A stretch of 64,000 nucleotides of DNA from Bacillus sp. FJAT-45350 (GTDB lineage: Bacteria; Bacillota; Bacilli; Bacillales; NISU01): positions 1,744,079 to 1,808,078 of the forward strand of contig NZ_NISU01000001.1 in NCBI RefSeq assembly GCF_002335805.1, given 5' to 3'. This document shows positions 16,704 through 25,657 of the stretch, piece by piece. Position numbers and translations under genes: made by a program. The first letter of the stretch is position 1; each line of letters begins with the position of its first letter. The notes below the pieces were generated by a model. The model ran no database searches. It had not been told where the DNA came from and saw only the letters and a list, made by a program, of their open reading frames with translations.

Positions 16704-17783
16704 TTACTTCCCACCTAATTCTACTGCACGCTCATAAATCTCTTGTCCTGCAAACCCTTTCGCTTCCATATCATTTATCCATTTTTCAACTAAATTCTCG
16801 ACAGCTTTTTCCCATGGTGTTAAATCATTTAATTCAATTAACGTAATCCCTTCTTCATTTATTGTATTAAGTGCACTTTCACCAGAAGCATCAAAGGCAG
16901 CTCCGGCTTTTGTTGCGTAGTCACTTCCAATGCTTGAAATTAGCTCTTGGTCAGCTGAAGAAAACTCATTATATGCATCAGTGTTCATTACTGTAAAAAA
17001 TGGTGTTAACGAAAAATTACCTACAGTTATATAACTGACTACATCTTTAAATGAATAATCATCGATTGTAGAGAGTGGTGCCATAGCTGCATCAACCGCC
17101 CCTCTCTCTAATGCTTCATAAACCTCCCCCATTGGCATTGAAACAGGAGTTGCACCAAACGCTTCAAGAATCTCATTTGCTAAAGATGACGGTGAACGTA
17201 CTCGTAAGCCATTTAAATCTCCTACTGATTCAATCGGTTTATTGGCACTTAAAATTTGTGCTGGCTCAGCTGCAAATAACCAAAGAGGAGTTGTATCACC
17301 ATGTTCTTCTTGTAGGTCTGAGAATTCGTCATATAAAGTCCAAAGTATGCTTGCACCTTCCTCAGCTGAACTTGCAATAAATGGGAGCTCAACTACAGAA
17401 ACGAGTGGGAAACGACCAGGTGTATAACCGTGAACACTCAATGAAATCTCCGCCGTCCTTGTAACTGCCATATCATATTGTGATTCAGGATTACCTAATG
17501 CTCCTGTCGCATAAATTTCTGTAGTTATTCTGCCATCTGAAGCTTCTTCTAATTCTTCAACAAATGGTTCAACTACATTTGCGTGAATTGCATGCTGTGG
17601 TGGAAACAGATGTGAAAAGATTAATTCATGCTCTTGAACTTCCTCAACTCCACTATCATGATTGCTATCCACACTAGTATCTCCGTCTTTTATCGTGCTT
17701 TCAGATCCACAGGCAGCTAGCATGAGCATTGTTAAAAAAGAAGCCGAGATTGTAAATATTGTCCTTTTGCTTTTTTTATACAT
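16704..17783 (-). CDS. TRAP-type solute-binding lipoprotein, orphan copy 1
   Basis: 359 residues with lipoprotein signal MLMLAACGS near 20, an acidic linker, and the DctP fold: LNGLRVRSPSSLANEILEAF near 190, MGEVYEALERGAVDAAMAP near 215. It closely resembles the protein at 21063-22133 over its full length (for instance GDTTPLWLFAAEPAQILSA occurs in both). No DctQ or DctM gene is adjacent, so it must work with a permease encoded elsewhere, or act as a sensor partner. It lies 54 bp downstream of the dioxygenase beta-subunit gene on the same strand, which suggests uptake of an aromatic acid that the dioxygenase attacks (inference). Confidence 0.88.
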   Translation of the reverse strand: MYKKSKRTIFTISASFLTMLMLAACGSESTIKDGDTSVDSNHDSGVEEVQEHELIFSHLFPPQHAIHANVVEPFVEELEEASDGRITTEIYATGALGNPESQYDMAVTRTAEISLSVHGYTPGRFPLVSVVELPFIASSAEEGASILWTLYDEFSDLQEEHGDTTPLWLFAAEPAQILSANKPIESVGDLNGLRVRSPSSLANEILEAFGATPVSMPMGEVYEALERGAVDAAMAPLSTIDDYSFKDVVSYITVGNFSLTPFFTVMNTDAYNEFSSADQELISSIGSDYATKAGAAFDASGESALNTINEEGITLIELNDLTPWEKAVENLVEKWINDMEAKGFAGQEIYERAVELGGK

Positions 17784-17837
17784 ACCTTCTATCCCCTTTT
17801 TAATTTACTAGTACAAAGTATAATTAGTAGATTAATT

Positions 17838-18365
17838 TTATAAAAACATGCTAATATTCATCACACCAAGTACTGCCTGGTCTGGTATAATCGTCCGAGA
17901 TATTATTTTCCACTCTCCATTTTCGTTCCGAATAATATCTTCACGTTCACCGCATAATTCCTCAATAGTTGATTCAAAAGCTCTGCTTCTCTTAAATAAG
18001 AAATAGCTTCTAACCTTATATTCATTAGAGTTATCACCTGGAAACGCGATAATATTACTAATAAAATGCCTTTGCCTAGGAGCAGGGTTTTCAACCCATG
18101 CTGATTTTGAATAAAGTCTTTCTGCTCTCGTCGTAAGACTTGCTTTTGTTTCTTCATAATAGCAAAAATCATCAAGCAAGTTTTCTCCCCTCTTGTTATC
18201 TGTCGTCACACGAAGAGGCATCCGGTAAACAATCTCTTCACCTAATAAGTTAAGCCATTCCCTATATTTTCGTTGGTCAAGTAAGTGGGCTTCTTGATAG
18301 AGAAACATACTTATTTTATGTTGCAATTCATATCCTACAAATTCATCTTGTAATTGGGGGTTCAT
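17838..18365 (-). CDS. Ring-hydroxylating dioxygenase beta subunit
   Basis: 175 residues of the SnoaL/NTF2-like beta-subunit family. Typical elements are FLYQEAHLLDQRKYREWLNL near 20, EIVYRMPLRVTT near 48, RLYSKSAWVENPAPRQRHFI near 85, and the C-terminal ENGEWKIISRTIIPDQ. It packs with the Rieske alpha subunit in an alpha3beta3 oxygenase. Its ATG overlaps the alpha-subunit stop by 4 bp, indicating translational coupling. Electron-transfer components are not encoded nearby. Confidence 0.9.
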   Translation of the reverse strand: MNPQLQDEFVGYELQHKISMFLYQEAHLLDQRKYREWLNLLGEEIVYRMPLRVTTDNKRGENLLDDFCYYEETKASLTTRAERLYSKSAWVENPAPRQRHFISNIIAFPGDNSNEYKVRSYFLFKRSRAFESTIEELCGEREDIIRNENGEWKIISRTIIPDQAVLGVMNISMFL

Positions 18366-19705
18366 GTAAGCTTTTCCTCCTTTGTATCTGACGTTTCCTT
18401 CGTTAAGAGCTCAAGCCAATATTTATGCATACTCCTTGCTACTGCATCCATATATGCAGAAGGATAAGCCTTACCTGGTCCAATAAAATCCTTATCAGGC
18501 TCTACCTCATCAATCCCAATAAGATAGTTTAATATATTGTTGTAGCTTAGCTTTTTATCTCTTGACATTAAGCCTTTATTTGCATCTACAATTCGTGCCC
18601 AGTTTTCTGTATCGTCTTGTTCTAACGTTCCAGAGGCACCAAAAGTCGTAACAAATGCCCGATATGATTTATCTTTGTATTCTTGAGGAAAATCTTTATC
18701 TATCAAACACCAAACCCAGATTTCAACTTTATCAGGTCCAAGAGGTCGCCAAACCCTGAAATTAATATGGTTGTAACGATTTTCTTCAGATCCATTTACT
18801 GATGAGATAAACGATAAATTTGGGAAGACTCCGCCAACAAAGACAGTTGTTTTTTCTAGCAACTCATATTGAGAGGGACTTAAGTTTCTCTGAAACATTG
18901 GTCGTAATTCTTCTGGTGTTCCCATAAACGGTACCTTAGATTTCCCTGTTTTGGAGGTGATTACATTAATCCCATGTCCATGCTCTAATACGACTTGATG
19001 TCCATATCCTGCATAAAATGGATCAGGTTGAGTTACACCCATTTCTACGACAGAACGATGAGTTGTTTGAACGTGATAAGGATCAGCGGCAAAGTTTTCA
19101 CTTGTCATTTTCCAGTTAGCCTTTGCTACCCATCGGTGTGGTACTCCTATTACTTCCATACCACTATCACTTCTACCAAGAAAAATATCTAAATACCATT
19201 TCATGTCACCTAAATATTCTTCTAACGGCATTGCATTTGGATCCAAATTTGCAAATATCAAACCTTGGTAACTTTCAATTCTAGGAACAGGACGAAGACC
19301 CCACTCTGTTTTTTTCATGCTATCTCCATAGATTTTTTCACCTGCAACGACACCGACTAACTCACCATCTAAATTAAAACTCCAGCCATGGTAAGGGCAT
19401 GTAAACGTTTTCTTTTTTCCGTAATCTTCAGTGCATAGATGAACTCCTCGATGAGGACAGGAGTTAAGAAACGCCTTCACTTCCCCTGACTTTGCTTTGA
19501 CAACTAAAATAGGATCTTGAACCAACCACCTTGTTACATAATCACCTGGTTCTTTCAACTCTGATTCATGTGCTAAAAACTGCCATGTATATCCAAATAC
19601 TTTTTCCTCTTCTAACTTGTAAACATCAGGATCAGTAATCGCCCACTGTGGTAGAAACCCTTCTCCCATCTTTTCTTTCAATTGCTGTAAATCCTTGTCT
19701 CTCAC
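18362..19705 (-). CDS. Rieske ring-hydroxylating dioxygenase alpha subunit
   Basis: 447 residues. The Rieske [2Fe-2S] ligands are in CPHRGVHLC near 83-91 and CPYHGWSF near 103. The mononuclear iron site is ENFAADPYHVQTTHRS near 205-220, with a probable third aspartate ligand near 365. It is a cytoplasmic oxygenase that adds O2 across an aromatic ring, or oxygenates a related substrate, using electrons from a ferredoxin and reductase not present in this window. It has a GTG start with AAGGGGG 8 nt upstream. It is divergent from the AraC-type regulator at 20015 across 309 bp, the likely regulated promoter region. Confidence 0.92.
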   Translation of the reverse strand: MRDKDLQQLKEKMGEGFLPQWAITDPDVYKLEEEKVFGYTWQFLAHESELKEPGDYVTRWLVQDPILVVKAKSGEVKAFLNSCPHRGVHLCTEDYGKKKTFTCPYHGWSFNLDGELVGVVAGEKIYGDSMKKTEWGLRPVPRIESYQGLIFANLDPNAMPLEEYLGDMKWYLDIFLGRSDSGMEVIGVPHRWVAKANWKMTSENFAADPYHVQTTHRSVVEMGVTQPDPFYAGYGHQVVLEHGHGINVITSKTGKSKVPFMGTPEELRPMFQRNLSPSQYELLEKTTVFVGGVFPNLSFISSVNGSEENRYNHINFRVWRPLGPDKVEIWVWCLIDKDFPQEYKDKSYRAFVTTFGASGTLEQDDTENWARIVDANKGLMSRDKKLSYNNILNYLIGIDEVEPDKDFIGPGKAYPSAYMDAVARSMHKYWLELLTKETSDTKEEKLT

Positions 19706-20014
19706 AATTCGTACCCCCTTTTAATCACTAAATCACACTAATAACCGTAAAATGAATTTTAATATTTTAAATATTCCGTATAATAAATATAGCACTTAGA
19801 ACTGAACGATTAAATCACATAACCACTTATTGATTTGACAAATCTTATTATTATCGTTAATAACTATCTAAATTTACTAACCAAAAATCCTATACAATCA
19901 ATAATTAGAAGTATTATTTATAAGATTAATTACTTATCTAGATTTGACAAAAGGAAAGCTCAATCTAATATTGAATTTATTACAGTATAGTTTTTTACTC
20001 GGAGGTTTAATAAA
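19706..20014. other. Divergent promoter region between dioxygenase and araC-like genes
   Basis: 309 bp, strongly AT-rich, with no open frame of note. It must contain the promoters of both flanking genes. I see no strong palindrome or hairpin. Confidence 0.4.
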
Positions 20015-20902
20015 ATGAATACAATAGATAGTATGAATGAATTAAATCAGCTCTATTTATATGTTCACCGAACTAATGACACTGTTAGGTTACCAGATTG
20101 GTCTGTTGATAGAGTCGATCGTCCTTACACTGTATTTTGGTATGTTTTTTCTGGAGAAAAATCTATCAAAGTGAATGATATACAATACGAGGTTCAAGCG
20201 GGAGATCTTGTTGTTTTTCCTTCCCAACTTCCATTTGAAGTAATAAAAAATAATAACTCAATTACAATGCACCATTATGATATTGCAATCGAGAACAAGT
20301 GGGGGCCATTTAATCTTTTTTCATTATATAAGTTTCCCATTATTACAAACCTAGAAAAAAATTCAATTCCCTCTTCACGTTTACTTCAATTGTGGTCAAA
20401 GCTTATTGAACAATGGAACCCAAAACAAATGACTCAGTTTACCCCGACAAATGGGGAAATTACCTTCGATTTGTCAGAAACGATTGATTTACTTAAATTT
20501 AATTCTTTATCCATTGAATGGTTTGCTGAACTCTTAACTATCTTAAGCCCATTCTCTGATGAATTATCGCCAACATTTGATTCAAGGCTTCAATATCTCT
20601 TTCACTATATAAGCGACCATCTAAGTGAAAAGCTAAGCTTAAATACCCTGGCAAAGCAAGTATACTTAAGTGAAAGTCACTTAAGCCTACTATTTCGGCA
20701 AAATGTTAACATATCACCTATGGAATACGTTAGACAGGTTCGAATGCAAAAAGCACGTGAACTATTATTAACTACTAATCTACCTCTAAAAGAAATTACT
20801 GAGATTATTGGATTTGATGGACAAAGTCAACTTAGCAGAGCCTTTCGTCAAGCCACTGGATTAAGTCCAAGCATTTACAGGCAAAAAGGCACTTACTTCT
20901 AA
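20015..20902 (+). CDS. AraC-family transcriptional regulator
   Basis: 295 residues. An N-terminal cupin-like sensing domain (about 20-100, with YEVQAGDLVVFPSQLPFEV) is followed by a linker and two C-terminal helix-turn-helices: LNTLAKQVYLSESHLSLLF near 210 and LKEITEIIGFDGQSQLSRAF near 258, closing with the usual GLSPSIYR. Effector unknown. Divergent orientation to the Rieske dioxygenase operon suggests it activates that operon in response to the aromatic substrate. Starts after GGAGG. Confidence 0.92.
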   Translation: MNTIDSMNELNQLYLYVHRTNDTVRLPDWSVDRVDRPYTVFWYVFSGEKSIKVNDIQYEVQAGDLVVFPSQLPFEVIKNNNSITMHHYDIAIENKWGPFNLFSLYKFPIITNLEKNSIPSSRLLQLWSKLIEQWNPKQMTQFTPTNGEITFDLSETIDLLKFNSLSIEWFAELLTILSPFSDELSPTFDSRLQYLFHYISDHLSEKLSLNTLAKQVYLSESHLSLLFRQNVNISPMEYVRQVRMQKARELLLTTNLPLKEITEIIGFDGQSQLSRAFRQATGLSPSIYRQKGTYF

Positions 20903-20994
20903 ACTATAGAAGAACAAAGCCCACCAAGCGGAATTTGTTATTCTTTGTTTATACTTTAACTTGTCCACAATGAGTTTATAGTTAAGTAATTAAA

Positions 20995-21035
20995 AAAGGT
21001 CGAAACCCCTAGATTGACTAATGGTTTCGACCTTT
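20995..21035. terminator. Bidirectional terminator between araC-like and binding-protein genes
   Basis: AAAGGTCGAAACC (20995-21007) pairs with 21023-21035. A/T tracts flank both sides, suiting termination of both convergent genes. Confidence 0.8.
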
Positions 21036-21062
21036 ACTTATATTTTTGTAAGGTTACTATTT

Positions 21063-22133
21063 TCAGTTATTACCCAATTCTACCGCACGTTCATACATTT
21101 CTCGTCCTGGAAAACCTTTATCTTCCATATCTTTAATCCAATTTTCAACAAGGTCATCCACTGCTGCTTCCCAAGGAGAAAGATCTTCTAACTCGATCAT
21201 TGTAATTTCTGTTTCCAATGCAATTTTACGTCCATTTGCACCAGAAGCATCAAATGCAGCACCTGCTTTTTTTGCGTAATCACTTCCTATTGTTGAAATT
21301 AATTCTTGATCACTTTCTGATAGGCTATTATACGTATCTGTGTTCATTACTGCAAAGAATGGTGTTAAAGAAAAGTTCCCTACTGTAATATAGCTTACAA
21401 CATCACTGAATGAGAAATCACTTACTGTAGAGATAGGAGCCATTGCTGCATCCACAACGCCTCTTTGTAACGCTTCGTATACCTCACCCATTGGCATTGA
21501 AACTGGTGTTGCACCAAACGATTCAAGGATTTGATTGGCTAGTGGAGAAGGTGAGCGAACTCGTAAACCATTTAAATCTTCAACTGATTTAATTGGGATA
21601 TCAGCACTTAATATTTGAGCAGGTTCAGCTGCAAATAGCCAAAGTGGCGTCGTATCACCATGTTCATCCTGTAACTCTGGGAATTCCTGATAAAGTGTCC
21701 AGAGAATATCAGCTCCATTTTCCGCTGAATCTGCAATAAAAGGAAGTTCTACTACTGATACAAGTGGGAATCTTCCTGCTGTATATCCATGTACACTAAA
21801 GGCGATATCTGCAGTACCGGTTGCAGCCATATCATATTGATTTTCACCTAGTGTATTAGATGGATAAATCTCACCAGTAATTCTACCATTTGATGCTTCT
21901 TCTAAATCCGAAACGTATGATTCTGCTATATTTTTATGAAGGACATGAGAAGTAGGAACTAGATGAGATATAACAAATTCATGACTTTGTTCTTCTACTG
22001 CATTACCACTATCGTTAGTTGTATCAGCGTCTGAACCGTCCTCGGTAGTTGTATCCAGTGAACCACAACCTACTAATAGCAACATAACCATCAATGTAAA
22101 AAGCGTAACCAAGATACTTTTGTGTTTTAACAA
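21063..22133 (-). CDS. TRAP-type solute-binding lipoprotein, orphan copy 2
   Basis: 356 residues, a close paralogue of the protein at 16704-17783. Lipoprotein signal LLVGCGS near 23, short acidic linker, and a DctP domain with LNGLRVRSPSPLANQILESF near 190 and MGEVYEALQRGVVDAAMAP. Translation starts at TTG, with AAAGGGGG at suitable spacing; no ATG fits. No permease genes accompany it. It follows the tandem nitroreductase gene by 42 bp on the same strand and so is probably cotranscribed with it. Confidence 0.88.
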   Translation of the reverse strand: MLKHKSILVTLFTLMVMLLLVGCGSLDTTTEDGSDADTTNDSGNAVEEQSHEFVISHLVPTSHVLHKNIAESYVSDLEEASNGRITGEIYPSNTLGENQYDMAATGTADIAFSVHGYTAGRFPLVSVVELPFIADSAENGADILWTLYQEFPELQDEHGDTTPLWLFAAEPAQILSADIPIKSVEDLNGLRVRSPSPLANQILESFGATPVSMPMGEVYEALQRGVVDAAMAPISTVSDFSFSDVVSYITVGNFSLTPFFAVMNTDTYNSLSESDQELISTIGSDYAKKAGAAFDASGANGRKIALETEITMIELEDLSPWEAAVDDLVENWIKDMEDKGFPGREMYERAVELGNN

Positions 22134-22175
22134 TGAATTACCCCCTTTTGACTCTCTAAATATATTTTTATTCCT

Positions 22176-23381
22176 CTATTCAACATACGATAGTATTGTT
22201 TCAATAGGTAGCTTATCAACATCAGGTACCATACAGAATGGCTCTGGATAGCCTACTGGAAATACCATTAATGGGACATATTTATCCTTAGGCTTCTCTA
22301 ATATATCGCATAAGAATCTATTAGGTGCAGGTGTTTGTGTTAATGTTGCAAAACCCATAGTATGAAGACATGCGAGCATCACACCACACCGAATACTTAG
22401 GTCTTCCGTAAGTAATTCTTGTTCGATCCGACTTTCATTATTATCTTTTAACTGTTTAAAAGGAATAATTAAATGAGGGACGACATCGACATGCGTTTTT
22501 ATCCAACTAGTACCTAAAGGCAATAAATCTACTTTCCACTCTGGATTCATCCGTTGGTCGTATAACTTCTTTGCCTCCCTTTCACATCCAATCCGAATCT
22601 CACGTTTTATAGAACCATCACTAACAACTTCATATTCCCACTGCATATCATTTCTTACCGATTTTATTACACTAGCTGCCTCAAGTGCCATATCGATAAA
22701 TTTCTTTGGTATTGGTTCAGGAGTATAATGTCGTACATTCCTCCTCTTTTTCATTGTTTCATATTGTTGTACAGCAAGAGACTTTATATGATTTTCGTTT
22801 ATTTGTTCTATACTTCTGTATCCTATCGGTATCGTAACAAAAGCTTCTTCATTTTCAGGGCGATTTAATAATTCAACAGAATTCTTTATTGGTGGGAGTA
22901 ATTCATAGCTAATTCCTACATGTTTCATAGCTGTAACTAGAATTCCAACAGACAACCCCACTGACTCTGGGACATAATAGTGTTGTTTCTTCTTTCTTTC
23001 ACCGTCTTCTATTTTATATCCATGGTTTTGTTTATAAACCATTATCCAATGCGGTGCATGATGAGCATTTGTATTATCAAACTTCGAACGTGCCTGTTCG
23101 TCAATAGAATGATACAAGTGTTCTTTTATTTCCTCCGAACTAACGATGACATATGACCATGGTTGCATATTTGCTCCTGAAGGCGATGTACCAGCTGTTT
23201 TTATTAATAAATCAAGTGTTTCTCTATTAATAGTATTATTAATAAACGTGTTTCCTTCATCTTTCCTATTAATTATCGATAAAAATTCGTTTCCTCTTTT
23301 TTCACTCTCTTCTAATGATATTCTATTAAATTGTAGGCGAACTGGCTCAAAATCCTTTGTTTTATGCGTCAACCGTTCCAT
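22176..23381 (-). CDS. Tandem two-domain nitroreductase-family protein
   Basis: 401 residues holding two nitroreductase-like domains. The first (about 10-215) starts with RGNEFLSIINRKDEGNTF and has the FMN-site motif TSPSGANMQPWSYVI near 70-85. The second (about 215-400) begins again with MKKRRNVRHYTPEPIPKKF but lacks the GANxQPW motif at the equivalent place (VIKSVRNDMQWEYEV) and ends GFATLTQTPAPNRFLCDIL. Nitroreductases are normally single-domain homodimers of about 200 residues with FMN at the dimer interface, so this looks like a covalent pseudo-dimer. The substrate may be nitroaromatic, quinone or flavin. Divergent from the LysR gene. Confidence 0.85.
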   Translation of the reverse strand: MERLTHKTKDFEPVRLQFNRISLEESEKRGNEFLSIINRKDEGNTFINNTINRETLDLLIKTAGTSPSGANMQPWSYVIVSSEEIKEHLYHSIDEQARSKFDNTNAHHAPHWIMVYKQNHGYKIEDGERKKKQHYYVPESVGLSVGILVTAMKHVGISYELLPPIKNSVELLNRPENEEAFVTIPIGYRSIEQINENHIKSLAVQQYETMKKRRNVRHYTPEPIPKKFIDMALEAASVIKSVRNDMQWEYEVVSDGSIKREIRIGCEREAKKLYDQRMNPEWKVDLLPLGTSWIKTHVDVVPHLIIPFKQLKDNNESRIEQELLTEDLSIRCGVMLACLHTMGFATLTQTPAPNRFLCDILEKPKDKYVPLMVFPVGYPEPFCMVPDVDKLPIETILSYVE

Positions 23382-23526
23382 TGTCTCATCTCCTTCTTAT
23401 AGTAAATAAATGAATAAAATAAGTCGCCACACAAACCTATTTAATTATTCTGAATCTTGTTAATTTTATTTTAACATGTGGTATAATTCAACAAAAATAC
23501 AATAAAAGTATTCTGTGTATTAAAAA

Positions 23527-23538
23527 ATTGTATACATG
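23527..23538. promoter_or_regulatory. TGTATAC palindrome at the lysR leader
   Basis: ATTGTATACATG resembles the GntR operators near 16.4 kb. It overlaps the first in-frame ATG of the LysR gene, which argues for a downstream translation start. Weak evidence of cross-regulation. Confidence 0.35.
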
Positions 23539-23559
23539 TTTATAAAGGAGGAGAACACC

Positions 23560-24462
23560 ATCGACATTAAACAACTTCGCTATTTTCTAACTATAGCAAA
23601 TGAAGGACAAATTACTAAGGCTGCCAAGAAACTTCATATGGCACAACCTCCATTAAGTTATCAGCTTAAGCTATTAGAACAAGAAATAGATATGCCTTTA
23701 TTTGAAAGAAACAAAAAACAAATGGAGTTAACCCCTGCAGGTAAGCTTCTCTATAAAAAAGCACTAGAATTAATCGATAAGTTCGATGAAACAATGGTAG
23801 AGGTAAAGGAATTAAAAGAGGGACTAAGAGGCACATTAATCATTGGCTTTGTTAAATCTTGTTTTTCTTACCTTCCAGAAAGAATTCGTCATTTTCAATA
23901 TAATTATCCCGATGTTAACTTTCAATTAAGAGACGGTGATCCATATTTTATTGGGGAACTATTACGTAATCGAGAAATTGATGTGGGGATAGTTAGAACT
24001 CCTCTAGACATGCAAGGTTTTTCAAGTATAGAGCTCCCGAAAGAATCGTTTGTCGCAGTAATACCAAAGGAATGGCGGAAAGACACATTCGATAAAACTA
24101 TTATGGTTAAAGACCTTGAAAATCTACCATTACTTATATTACAACGTATTAGCGGGGCGGGCTTTTATGAAATGATTAATGAAGAGTGTGAAAAACATGG
24201 ATTCCTTCCAAATATTATTTGCCAATGTCCAGATTCGAATATCCTTTTAAATCTTGCAGCAAGTGGGATTGGTGTAACAATTATTCCAGAATCAATGATA
24301 TTACCCTTTCATAGACATAATTTGAATACATATAGAATAGAAGACTTTTCTCTAGTATCAGAAGCTGCTGTCATTTGGTCAAAAGAACAGTATCTATCAA
24401 AAGTAATTGCTCACTTTATTGACACCTTTCGGATAGAAAACATTATTTTGCAACACAAATAA
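23560..24462 (+). CDS. LysR-family transcriptional regulator with apparent ATC start
   Basis: About 300 residues. N-terminal winged helix (IDIKQLRYFLTIANEGQITK, AAKKLHMAQPPLSYQLKLLE) and a periplasmic-binding-protein-like effector domain (from about 90). An in-frame ATG exists at 23536, but the strong AAAGGAGGAG ribosome site lies downstream of it at 23544-23553, seven or eight bases before the ATC at 23560; LysR proteins of this type usually begin MDIKQLRYF, so the ATC sits exactly where the family has its initiator. It is divergent from the tandem nitroreductase and probably controls that operon. Confidence 0.85.
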   Translation: MDIKQLRYFLTIANEGQITKAAKKLHMAQPPLSYQLKLLEQEIDMPLFERNKKQMELTPAGKLLYKKALELIDKFDETMVEVKELKEGLRGTLIIGFVKSCFSYLPERIRHFQYNYPDVNFQLRDGDPYFIGELLRNREIDVGIVRTPLDMQGFSSIELPKESFVAVIPKEWRKDTFDKTIMVKDLENLPLLILQRISGAGFYEMINEECEKHGFLPNIICQCPDSNILLNLAASGIGVTIIPESMILPFHRHNLNTYRIEDFSLVSEAAVIWSKEQYLSKVIAHFIDTFRIENIILQHK

Positions 24463-24490
24463 TTACGACCTGTATTATATCCAAAAAAAT

Positions 24491-24513
24491 AGCACACGCA
24501 TGTAGCGTGTGCT
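24491..24513 (-). terminator. Terminator for the ferritin-like/cupin gene
   Basis: AGCACACGC (24491-24499) pairs with GCGTGTGCT (24505-24513). On the minus strand the stem is followed by a T-rich run. The rest of the 286-bp gap between lysR and the fusion gene shows nothing else. Confidence 0.65.
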
Positions 24514-24748
24514 GAAAAGTATATAAAAAGGGGGTCATTTATTACCCTAATAATACTATCTTTTTATTACAAAAGTGTTAAGAACTCACTTCATTTATAT
24601 TAAGTATTTACATTTCTTTTTCAAATCAATTTTAATTACTAAAAAGGTTCTTGAAACAAGACTTCTCTTTATAACATCACAAACGTAGAAAGCTTGTAAC
24701 AACCTACTAGATGTAAGATGTAAGCCATTACAAGCATAACATTATTAA

Positions 24749-25657
24749 TTAATGGTGATGGTCTTCTTCTACAGCCATGGCAATTGCTTTCGTTTCATGA
24801 ACTGTACCAAATGGATGCTCTGGCGGAGCATAAATGGAGTAAAGTTTAATTGGCTTAGTACCTGTGTTAGTCAAATTATGCCATTTTCCAGCAGGTACCA
24901 TTATCGCAAAATCATCAGAAGCTCTTGCTTCAAAATCTAATCTGTCTTTGCTATCCCCCATTTGAACAAGTCCTTGACCTTCTTCTATTCGGATGAATTG
25001 GTCCAAATTTGGATGGACTTCTAGGCCAATGTCGTCACCTACATCGATACTCATCAAGGTGACTTGCAAATGCTTTCCTGTCCATAAAGCTGTACGGAAC
25101 GCATTATTTTGCTTCGTAACCTCCTCAATATCAACGACAAATGATGTCGACCCATAATCTTTTATTGCTTCCTTATTTAAAGAACTTAGTCGGGACACAT
25201 TCTCTTGTTCACCAGTACACACCTGTAAAAAAACATTTCGAACGAGTGGATGCTGAGTAAGCAAACTACTGTTACGATACTCCTCAAACCCCTTTATTTC
25301 TTCTTCATACGCCCTTTGTAAACCTTCTCTATAGCTTGATAAAGGAGCTTTGTCGATTTGATAATCTGGCTGACTTCCAGTAAGAGTCGTATAAAGATTA
25401 CTAAACTGGTTCATATTTATCTTTTTATTTTCTACAGCATGAAGAATGTGTTGTTTATGTTTTTGATTTGGAGCAACATCAGCCAATCGACTGTAAAAAT
25501 CAATAGCGTTAGCTTCTCTTTTGACTCCATCAGAGATTGCTTTAACTACTTGTTGGTCTTCACCTTGATAATTCCTCGCCATAAATTCTGAGTTATTCAT
25601 TACAGGATAAACATTAGTGTAATAATGATATGGATATGCATTTGGTACATAATACAA
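24749..25657 (-). CDS. Ferritin-like domain fused to a cupin domain
   Basis: 302 residues. A Tyr-rich N-terminus (MYYVPNAYPYHYYTNVYPVM) precedes a ferritin/rubrerythrin-like four-helix region (about 35-165, with KREANAIDFYSRLADVAPNQ and EEEIKGFEEYRNSSLLTQHP), followed by a single cupin domain (about 180-285) with metal-site residues in GLEVHPNLDQFIRIEEGQG and MVPAGKWHNLTNTG. It ends in EEDHHH. Each half is a known family; I do not know the fusion. The Tyr-rich start resembles Bacillus spore-coat proteins, so a spore-surface or oxidative-defence role is possible. TTG start behind AAGGGA; monocistronic. Confidence 0.75.
   Translation of the reverse strand: MYYVPNAYPYHYYTNVYPVMNNSEFMARNYQGEDQQVVKAISDGVKREANAIDFYSRLADVAPNQKHKQHILHAVENKKINMNQFSNLYTTLTGSQPDYQIDKAPLSSYREGLQRAYEEEIKGFEEYRNSSLLTQHPLVRNVFLQVCTGEQENVSRLSSLNKEAIKDYGSTSFVVDIEEVTKQNNAFRTALWTGKHLQVTLMSIDVGDDIGLEVHPNLDQFIRIEEGQGLVQMGDSKDRLDFEARASDDFAIMVPAGKWHNLTNTGTKPIKLYSIYAPPEHPFGTVHETKAIAMAVEEDHHH

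Noticed and set aside
17903-18175. 90-codon frame within the dioxygenase beta gene
   Set aside because: Out-of-frame shadow of a well-supported coding region.
23443-23460. CodY box upstream of lysR/nitroreductase
   Set aside because: The best alignment gives about 11 of 15 matches with changes in the core; not better than expected in AT-rich DNA.
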